The translations under genes were made by a program, and so were the position numbers. A stretch of 5,448 bases of DNA, from positions 1-5,448 of the forward strand of contig JAEWIY010000214.1 of NCBI GenBank assembly GCA_023386835.1, in the 5' to 3' direction. The notes beneath the pieces were generated by a model. It had not been told where the DNA came from and made no database searches. It was given only the letters and a program-made list of their open reading frames with translations. Position 1 is the stretch's first letter; each line of letters opens with the position of its first letter. The stretch is from Verrucomicrobiota bacterium. GTDB lineage: Bacteria > Verrucomicrobiota > Verrucomicrobiia > Opitutales > Opitutaceae. Shown in pieces: positions 1 to 5,322 of the stretch.

Positions 1-42
1 CTCCCTTCTCCCTTCTCCCTTCTCCCTTCTCCCTTCTCCCTT
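1..42. repeat. Heptanucleotide tandem repeat, (CTCCCTT)6
   Basis: Six perfect head-to-tail copies of CTCCCTT start at the first base of the window, so the array may extend further upstream. The plus strand is pure pyrimidine. The minus strand reads GGG runs separated by four-base AGAA spacers, which fits the simple G-quadruplex pattern. It lies about 86 bases before the aldolase start codon, immediately followed by a G/C block at 43-57 that could fold as CCCCGG-CC-CCGGGG. No reading frame uses it. The repeat itself is certain; any function is unknown. Confidence 0.95.
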
Positions 43-116
43 CCCCGGCCCCGGGGGTTAACGTCCAGCGGGGGGTTGCGTTGCGGGCTCGCACGCGTCA
101 CGACGTGCGTCAGACT

Positions 117-122
117 GAAGGA
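117..122 (+). promoter_or_regulatory. Ribosome binding site of the aldolase gene
   Basis: GAAGGA lies five bases before the ATG at 128. It is a good match to the anti-Shine-Dalgarno sequence at normal spacing and fixes the start codon. It is the only strong Shine-Dalgarno sequence among the three genes here. Confidence 0.8.
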
Positions 123-127
123 CCCCG

Positions 128-772
128 ATGAAAAAAGACGCCATTCTGTCGAAGATCAAAACCGAGAAGGTGGTCGCCCTGATCCGTGCGGACTCGCCGG
201 ATGGGCTGCTGGACTGCGCCAAGGCGCTGGCCGAGGGCGGCCTCACCAGTATTGAGCTGACCATGACGACTCCCGGCGCGATCCGGATGCTGGAGAAAGC
301 GTCGGCTGAGCTGCCGGACTTTCTCTTTGGCCTCGGCACGGTGCTCGACGCGGAAACCGCGCGCGCTGGCATCCTGGCGGGCGCCAAGTTCATCGTGACG
401 CCGGCGCTGCGGCCCGACGTGATCACCCTGTGCCGCCGCTACAGCGTGCCGGTGTTCTGCGGCGCCTTCACGCCCACTGAGATCGTGAACGCCTGGGAGG
501 CGGGCGCCGACGCGGCCAAGGTTTTCCCGGCCGAGTTCTTCGGTCCGGCGTACATCAAGTCCGTCAAGGCGCCCCTGCCACACATCGATCTCGTCCCCAC
601 GGGTGGCGTAAACGCCGAGAACGTGGGTGACTTCCTGAAGGCGGGCGCCACTGCCACGGCGGCGGGCAGCTCGCTCGTTGAGGCGAAGGCGTTTAAGGAG
701 CGCAACTGGGCCGCCATCACGGCCAAGGCCCGGGCCTTTGTGGCCGCCGTGGCTGCCGCCGGCGCGAAGTAA
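128..772 (+). CDS. eda: KDPG/KHG-type bifunctional aldolase (2-dehydro-3-deoxyphosphogluconate aldolase)
   Basis: This 214-residue cytoplasmic protein has the normal length of the class I KDPG aldolase family, a trimeric TIM-barrel enzyme. It cleaves 2-keto-3-deoxy-6-phosphogluconate into pyruvate and glyceraldehyde-3-phosphate; related activity on 4-hydroxy-2-oxoglutarate is known for the family. Visible family motifs are VVALIR (15-20), the IELT strand with the catalytic glutamate E43, GLGTV (68-72), FIVTPAL (88-94), FTPTE (114-118), AKVFPAE (130-136) with the Schiff-base lysine K131, and the phosphate-binding PTGGV (157-161) and GSS (180-182). E. coli Eda has an arginine (Arg49) four residues after the glutamate; here that position is T47, within TMTTPGA, a variant I associate with another branch of the family. 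The start at 128 is set by the GAAGGA site. The gene is followed by a strong terminator, so it is likely monocistronic. Its job may be the Entner-Doudoroff pathway or uronate/pectin breakdown; no kinase or dehydratase partner lies in the window to decide. Confidence 0.93.
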   Translation: MKKDAILSKIKTEKVVALIRADSPDGLLDCAKALAEGGLTSIELTMTTPGAIRMLEKASAELPDFLFGLGTVLDAETARAGILAGAKFIVTPALRPDVITLCRRYSVPVFCGAFTPTEIVNAWEAGADAAKVFPAEFFGPAYIKSVKAPLPHIDLVPTGGVNAENVGDFLKAGATATAAGSSLVEAKAFKERNWAAITAKARAFVAAVAAAGAK

Positions 773-800
773 GCATCGGAGCCCTACGCCGCCCTTTTCC

Positions 801-833
801 AACCCCGGTCCCCGCGGACCGGGGTTTTTTATT
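801..833 (+). terminator. Intrinsic terminator after the aldolase gene
   Basis: An 11-bp perfect stem (801-811 pairs with 816-826) closes a four-base CCGC loop and is followed by TTTT-A-TT at 827-833. It lies 28 bases after the TAA of the aldolase gene. There is no T-tract on the opposite side, so it should act only on plus-strand transcription. It separates the aldolase transcript from the downstream genes. Confidence 0.93.
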
Positions 834-927
834 GGCCATCGGCGGGCACCGGACGCAGCCATCGGCTGAAGACGCGTTTGCAGGGCCGCACTTGGCTCCA
901 AACCACCGGCTGGCCGCCGGAAAGACT

Positions 928-941
928 CCACTCGCGAGTGG
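928..941. promoter_or_regulatory. Perfect 14-bp palindrome, candidate operator
   Basis: CCACTCGCGAGTGG is a perfect dyad with no central gap, placed 141 bases before the pyrophosphatase start and directly followed by a run of alternating GC. A gapless dyad this size in a spacer is typical of a dimeric repressor site, but I recognise no specific regulator. No clear -35/-10 pair can be placed beside it. The dyad is certain; the role is inference. Confidence 0.4.
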
Positions 942-955
942 CGCGCGCGCAAAGT

Positions 956-972
956 TGCGCTACGCTAGCGCA
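956..972. promoter_or_regulatory. Inverted repeat TGCGCTA-CGC-TAGCGCA
   Basis: Seven perfectly paired bases flank a three-base CGC centre, 110 bases before the pyrophosphatase start and 14 bases after the palindrome at 928-941. It could be a protein-binding site or a small RNA hairpin in the leader. There is no T-tract after it, so it is not an intrinsic terminator. Together with the palindrome, it is the only clear structure in the 248-base stretch between the terminator and the next gene. Confidence 0.4.
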
Positions 973-1048
973 CCCCCCGCCGTACCCCCTTGGCATACAA
1001 CCCAGCCGGTTTGAACCGCCCCACCCGGGTCCTGTTCAGCGCATTCGT

Positions 1049-1067
1049 GCGTCACGGCGTTGTCACG
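1049..1067 (+). promoter_or_regulatory. Direct GTCACG repeat in the pyrophosphatase leader
   Basis: GTCACG occurs at 1051-1056 and again at 1062-1067, 11 bases apart, which is about one helical turn. The first copy is part of GCGTCACG starting 33 bases before the ATG. The same octamer starts 33 bases before the aldolase ATG (95-102). The second copy starts 20 bases before the ATG, as does a copy before the third gene (3878-3883). It may be a shared leader or operator element, or chance in GC-rich DNA. Confidence 0.3.
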
Positions 1068-1081
1068 ACAGACGAAGAACC

Positions 1082-3835
1082 ATGAACCCCACTCCCCTGC
1101 TCCTGCTTCCACTCGCTGCCCTCGCTGACATCCCCCCGGCCTACTGGCTCGCACCCGCGGCCGGCGTGGCTGCGCTCCTCATGGCGCGTTTCTTCAGTCT
1201 TTCCGTCCTGCGACGTCCCGAGGGTGATCCCGAGATGGTACGGATCGCCCAAGCCGTGCGGGATGGCGCGATCGCGTATTTGCGGCGGCAGTACCGCGTT
1301 GTCGCGCTGGTGTTTGTCGCGCTCGTCATCTTCATCGCCCTCCTGAATTGGCTGGGCCTGCAGCCAGGGCTTTCGGTGGCCGGGGTGCCGCTGGCCGGAT
1401 TCCTCTCCGGCCTGTGCGGATGGTACGGCATGAAGATGGCCACCAACGCCTCCGCCCGGACGGCGTTCGCCGCGAAGCAGTCGCTTAACGAGGGTCTGGT
1501 GGTCGCGTTTCGCTCCGGCGCCGTGATGGGGCTCAACGTTGTTGGTTTCGCCATCCTTGACGTTTCGTTCTGGTTTCTGGTGCTCAACACCTGGGGCGAC
1601 CGGATTGGGCTGCATCCGGGAGAGACGGAACGGATCGTCGAGATGACCGCGATCATGTTGAGCTTCGGCCTGGGAGCATCAACGCAGGCGCTCTTTGCGC
1701 GCGTGGGCGGCGGCATCTACACCAAAGCCGCGGACGTCGGTGCGGACCTGGTGGGCAAGGTCGAGGCGGGCATTCCGGAGGACGACGCGCGGAACCCTGC
1801 CACCATCGCGGACAATGTCGGCGACAACGTCGGTGACGTGGCCGGCATGGGCGCCGACCTGTACGAATCCTACTACGGCTCGGTGCTGGCCGCCCTTGCG
1901 CTCGGCGCGGCTGCCGCGGTGACGGTGCTCGGGTTGGGATCGGCCGCGGCCAGCTTTGCCTTGTTGCTCGCGGTCACGCCCATCGCGTTGGCGGCGGTGG
2001 GTATCTTCTGTTCGGTCATCGGCATCTTCGCGGTTCGGACCAAGGAGAACGCCACCTTTGCCGAGTTGCTGAAGAGCCTGCACCACGGCGTGCACGTGGC
2101 CTCGATCCTCATCGTGGTCGGCGCCTTCCTGCTGCTGTTTGTGCTGTTCGGCGGTGGCAGTGGCGCCGAGGCGCTGAGTGCCGCCGGCACTTCGTGGTGG
2201 CGACTGGGCTGCTCGATTGTCTTCGGCCTCGTCGCCGGCCTCGTGATCGCGCACGCGACCGAGTACTACACGTCGTACGAGCGACCGCCGACGCAGGGCA
2301 TCTCGTATCAGGCGCTGACCGGCCCGGCGACGGTGATCATCGCCGGCGTGGCCGAGGGCATGAAGTCGACGTGGGCGTCGTTGCTGACGACGACGGTCGC
2401 GATTCTCGGCGCCTTCCTGTTCGCTGGTGGGTCCGAGCACTTCCTGATGGGATTGTACGGTGTGGCGATCGCGGCCGTCGGCATGTTGTCGACGCTCGGC
2501 ATCACGCTCGCAACTGACGCCTATGGCCCGATCGCCGACAATGCCGGTGGCAACGCCGAGATGTCCGGGCAACCGCCGGAAGTCCGCCGGCGCACCGACA
2601 TGCTGGACTCCCTGGGCAATACGACGGCGGCCACGGGGAAGGGCTTCGCCATCGGCTCGGCGGCCCTGACGGCCCTCGCGCTCTTCGCGGCCTACGTGCA
2701 GGTGGTGCAAACCCAGCTGACGCAGCAAGCCGTCGACTACGGCAGCCGGGAACTGGTCGATGTCACCGAGCCTGTAGCGCTGCACGAAGGATTCGGTCGC
2801 TTCGCGCTGGCATTTCCGAACGGGCTACCCGACGGCGGCACGTATTACGACGGGGCCTTGTTCCTGCACACCCACGATTTCACGCGCAGCGAGCGTAAGG
2901 AACTGCCCGCCGGGGCGCGATTGCCCGTGCGGGCGTTGAGTGAAGACCCGGTGCACGCGGCGCAGTACGAGATTCGGTGGCCGGAGCGCGATGTGGCGTT
3001 TGTCGTCACCTCCACGCGGCAGGCGGCGATCGACGACATCATGCGCTACTACGACGTGAGCCTGACGAATCCGCGCGTGATGGGCGGCTTGTTCATTGGC
3101 GTGCTGCTCACGTTCCTGTTCTGCGCGCTGACAATGAACGCCGTTGGCCGCGCCGCCTACCGGATGATGCGCGAGTGCCGGCGCCAGTTCGGCAAGATGC
3201 GCGACGCGTTCCGGGCGCAGGGCATGAGCGAAGCGCAGATCCAGGAGCCGGAGCAATGGCCCAAGCGCGTGACGTATGAAGGTATCGACTACCCCGACTA
3301 CGCGACGTGCGTCTCCATTTCCACGGCCGGTGCGCAGAAGGAGATGATTTTCCCGGCGATTCTGTCCATCACCGCGCCCATCGCCCTTGGCCTGCTGCTC
3401 GGCGTGCCGGGAGTGCTCGGCATGCTCGCCGGCGGCCTGGTCTCCGGCTTTGCAGTGGCGGTCTTCATGGCCAACGCCGGTGGCGCCTGGGACAACGCCA
3501 AGAAGCTGATCGAGTCCTATGGTCGCATCACCGCATCGGACTTCGTCAACAACGCCGACGTACGGAATCGCATCCCCGAGGAGATTCGGTCGGCGTTGGC
3601 CGACCGGGCGGCGGACGAGATCGCCTGCGGCCGCCCCGGCACCTTGATCTACGGCAAGGGCTCCCCCGACCACAAGGCGACCGTCGTTGGCGACACGGTG
3701 GGCGATCCGTTCAAGGACACCTCCGGCCCGTCGCTCAACATCCTGATCAAGCTGATCTCGATCGTTTCGGTCGTGTTTGCCGGTCTCACGGTTCGGTTCT
3801 CACCGCACGTGAGCCAGTTCCTCGGGCTGGAATAG
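1082..3835 (+). CDS. hppA: K+-dependent membrane-integral ion-pumping pyrophosphatase with large loop insertions
   Basis: This integral membrane enzyme hydrolyses PPi to pump H+ and/or Na+ across the inner membrane. The canonical active-site signatures are all present: TKAADVGADLVGKVE (214-228), the acidic DNVGDNVGDVAG stretch (244-255), DAYGPIADNAGG (479-490), NAGGAWDNAKK (798-808) and HKATVVGDTVGDPFKDTSG (864-882). GNTTAATGKG (512-521) has Ala516 and Gly519 where K+-independent enzymes have Lys and Thr, so K+ dependence is predicted. E262 after GADLY matches the membrane glutamate that helps set ion choice, but I cannot tell H+ from Na+. At 917 residues it is clearly longer than the roughly 670-800 usual for the family. 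The excess lies mostly in 541-659, a soluble stretch between predicted TM12 and TM13, and in loops 703-742 and 811-857. ATG 1082 is chosen because the first hydrophobic segment begins right after it and the upstream in-frame translation is not protein-like. The Shine-Dalgarno sequence is weak (GAAG, 1074-1077). Residues 6-15 are an extra hydrophobic segment ending in ALA. Confidence 0.95.
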   Translation: MNPTPLLLLPLAALADIPPAYWLAPAAGVAALLMARFFSLSVLRRPEGDPEMVRIAQAVRDGAIAYLRRQYRVVALVFVALVIFIALLNWLGLQPGLSVAGVPLAGFLSGLCGWYGMKMATNASARTAFAAKQSLNEGLVVAFRSGAVMGLNVVGFAILDVSFWFLVLNTWGDRIGLHPGETERIVEMTAIMLSFGLGASTQALFARVGGGIYTKAADVGADLVGKVEAGIPEDDARNPATIADNVGDNVGDVAGMGADLYESYYGSVLAALALGAAAAVTVLGLGSAAASFALLLAVTPIALAAVGIFCSVIGIFAVRTKENATFAELLKSLHHGVHVASILIVVGAFLLLFVLFGGGSGAEALSAAGTSWWRLGCSIVFGLVAGLVIAHATEYYTSYERPPTQGISYQALTGPATVIIAGVAEGMKSTWASLLTTTVAILGAFLFAGGSEHFLMGLYGVAIAAVGMLSTLGITLATDAYGPIADNAGGNAEMSGQPPEVRRRTDMLDSLGNTTAATGKGFAIGSAALTALALFAAYVQVVQTQLTQQAVDYGSRELVDVTEPVALHEGFGRFALAFPNGLPDGGTYYDGALFLHTHDFTRSERKELPAGARLPVRALSEDPVHAAQYEIRWPERDVAFVVTSTRQAAIDDIMRYYDVSLTNPRVMGGLFIGVLLTFLFCALTMNAVGRAAYRMMRECRRQFGKMRDAFRAQGMSEAQIQEPEQWPKRVTYEGIDYPDYATCVSISTAGAQKEMIFPAILSITAPIALGLLLGVPGVLGMLAGGLVSGFAVAVFMANAGGAWDNAKKLIESYGRITASDFVNNADVRNRIPEEIRSALADRAADEIACGRPGTLIYGKGSPDHKATVVGDTVGDPFKDTSGPSLNILIKLISIVSVVFAGLTVRFSPHVSQFLGLE

Positions 3836-3851
3836 CGCTCGATCCGACACC

Positions 3852-3880
3852 GACAGTTGTCGTCGGGGCGCTGAACTGTC
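3852..3880. promoter_or_regulatory. Inverted repeat GACAGTT / AACTGTC between genes 2 and 3
   Basis: Two perfect 7-base arms (3852-3858 and 3874-3880) flank 15 bases in the 62-base gap between the pyrophosphatase and the dehydrogenase. No T-tract follows, so it is not a convincing intrinsic terminator. The right arm runs into TGTCACG (3877-3883), the same 7 bases found at the same distance before the pyrophosphatase start. It could be an operator or an mRNA hairpin near the start of the dehydrogenase gene. I see no Shine-Dalgarno sequence before the ATG at 3898. Confidence 0.35.
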
Positions 3881-3897
3881 ACGTTCCGCGCCCCTGT

Positions 3898-5322
3898 ATG
3901 CTTTCTCGCGCTCTCGTCCGGCTCTGTCTCCCCTTCGCCCTCACCAGCCTGCCTCTGTTCGCCCAGTCGCGGGATGCCCGCACGCTCTGGGCGGAAACGT
4001 GTGCGAGCTGCCATGGTCCGCGGATGGAGGGCGGCTCGTCGCAGACACTGCTCGACGACACGTGGGTGACGGCAGACGACGACGAGACGTGGTCGCGCGT
4101 GATTCGTGAAGGCCTGCCGGACCGCGGCATGCCGGGTTTCGGCGCGCTGCTGACGGACCCGCAGATCCGCTCGCTGGTGGTGTATATCCGCGAACAGCGG
4201 GCGTCGTATTCCCGCCAACGCGAAACGCTGCCGACGCCTGACTCGAGCCACGTCTTCAAGACCGAGAAGCACAACTTCCGCGTCGAAACCGTCACCGAGG
4301 ACGTCCGCACTCCATGGGGCATGGCGTGGTTGCCGGATGGGCGGATGCTGGTCACCGAAAAACCGGGTGGCCTGAAGCTGCTCGATCCAAAAACGAAGCA
4401 AGCGCCGCAGTCCATCACGGGCGTGCCGGAGGTCGATAGCGGTGGCCAGGGCGGCATGCTCGAAGTCGCGGTGCATCCCGACTACGCGAAGAACGGCTGG
4501 ATTTACCTGGCGTTTAGCCATCCCGCAAAGAACGCCGCCGGGCAGGACGTCAGCATGACCAAACTCGTGCGCGGCCAGCTGCGTGACACGCGCTGGACGG
4601 ACGAGCAGACGATCTTTGAGGCACCGCGGGAGTTGTATCGGCCGCGCGGCGGCGTGCACTTTGGCTGCCGGATCGTTTTCGACGGCAACGGGTACCTCTT
4701 CTTCAGCATTGGCGAACGCGGCGCCGGACCCAACGCGCAGGACGTCACCCGGCCCAACGGCAAGGTGCACCGGTTGCACGACGATGGCCGCGTGCCGGCG
4801 GACAATCCGTTCGCGGAGCGTGAGGACGCCATCCGCTCCATCTGGTCCTACGGCAATCGCAATCCCCAGGGGCTCGCCCTTGATCCGCGCACGGGCCTGT
4901 TGTGGGAAACGGAACACGGCCCGCGCGGCGGCGATGAACTCAACATCATCCGGCCCGGGCTCAACTACGGTTGGCCGGAAGTCACCTACGGGATGAACTA
5001 CGATGGCACGCCGATCACTGCGACGACCACGCGACCGGACGTGGAGCCGCCGGTGATCCACTGGACGCCGTCCATCGCGGCCTGCGGACTCGCCTTCTAC
5101 ACCGGCGATCGTTTCCCGGGGTGGAAGAACAACCTTCTCGTCGGTGCGCTCGCGCAACAGCACGTCCGCCGCGTGGTGATCGAAAACAACCGCGTGGTTC
5201 ACCAAGAGATCCTCTTCCACGACTTCGGTCGGGTACGCGACGTGCGTAGCGGGCCCGACGGCTCCATCTATCTCGCCCTCAACCAGCCCGACCTGATCGT
5301 GCGGCTCGTGCCGGCCGAATAA
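3898..5322 (+). CDS. Secreted cytochrome c / PQQ-dependent aldose (glucose/sorbosone) dehydrogenase fusion
   Basis: This 474-residue exported protein has three parts. Residues 1-22 form a signal peptide, with arginines at 4 and 8, a hydrophobic core and likely cleavage after LFA. Residues about 27-102 form a small class I cytochrome c with the heme site CASCH (35-39) and the probable axial Met78 in GMPGFG. Residues about 115-474 form a GSDH-type beta-propeller like E. coli YliI. Its motifs are PWGMAW (139-144), GQGGML (183-188), HFGCR (254-258), YGNRNPQG (318-325), EHGPRGGDELN (339-349) and NYGWP (356-360). By eye alignment, H254 matches the catalytic base His144 of Acinetobacter soluble glucose dehydrogenase, R321-N322 match Arg228-Asn229, and R445/R447 match Arg406/Arg408. 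The PQQ-contacting Lys377 aligns with A419. It should oxidise an aldose to a lactone in the periplasm and pass electrons to its own heme; the substrate is unknown. ATG 3898 is chosen because the signal peptide starts there; in-frame sequence further upstream overlaps the pyrophosphatase gene. No clear ribosome binding site is visible. Confidence 0.93.
   Translation: MLSRALVRLCLPFALTSLPLFAQSRDARTLWAETCASCHGPRMEGGSSQTLLDDTWVTADDDETWSRVIREGLPDRGMPGFGALLTDPQIRSLVVYIREQRASYSRQRETLPTPDSSHVFKTEKHNFRVETVTEDVRTPWGMAWLPDGRMLVTEKPGGLKLLDPKTKQAPQSITGVPEVDSGGQGGMLEVAVHPDYAKNGWIYLAFSHPAKNAAGQDVSMTKLVRGQLRDTRWTDEQTIFEAPRELYRPRGGVHFGCRIVFDGNGYLFFSIGERGAGPNAQDVTRPNGKVHRLHDDGRVPADNPFAEREDAIRSIWSYGNRNPQGLALDPRTGLLWETEHGPRGGDELNIIRPGLNYGWPEVTYGMNYDGTPITATTTRPDVEPPVIHWTPSIAACGLAFYTGDRFPGWKNNLLVGALAQQHVRRVVIENNRVVHQEILFHDFGRVRDVRSGPDGSIYLALNQPDLIVRLVPAE

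Noticed and set aside
1..42. CRISPR-like array at the window start
   Set aside because: The units are 7 bases, directly adjacent with no spacers. It is a simple tandem repeat.
43..57. CCCCGG-CC-CCGGGG as a terminator of an upstream gene
   Set aside because: The stem is only 6 bp with a 2-base loop and no T-tract follows. The upstream gene is not in view.
990..1015. TTGGCA at 990-995 as a -35 box or part of a sigma-54 promoter
   Set aside because: No acceptable -10 box lies 16-18 bases downstream, and the -12 GC element of sigma-54 is absent.
878..1081. N-terminal extension of the pyrophosphatase by 68 codons to an upstream ATG
   Set aside because: The extension is Pro/Arg-rich, crosses the palindrome and inverted repeat, has no ribosome binding site, and would put charged sequence before the first TM segment.
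1679..2785. Minus-strand open frame opposite the pyrophosphatase (368 codons)
   Set aside because: The translation is Arg/Gly/His-rich and without motifs, while the plus strand here encodes the conserved catalytic segments of the pump.
3307..3897. N-terminal extension of the dehydrogenase back into the pyrophosphatase gene
   Set aside because: That part is an out-of-frame shadow of the pump's C-terminal region. The true signal peptide starts at 3898.
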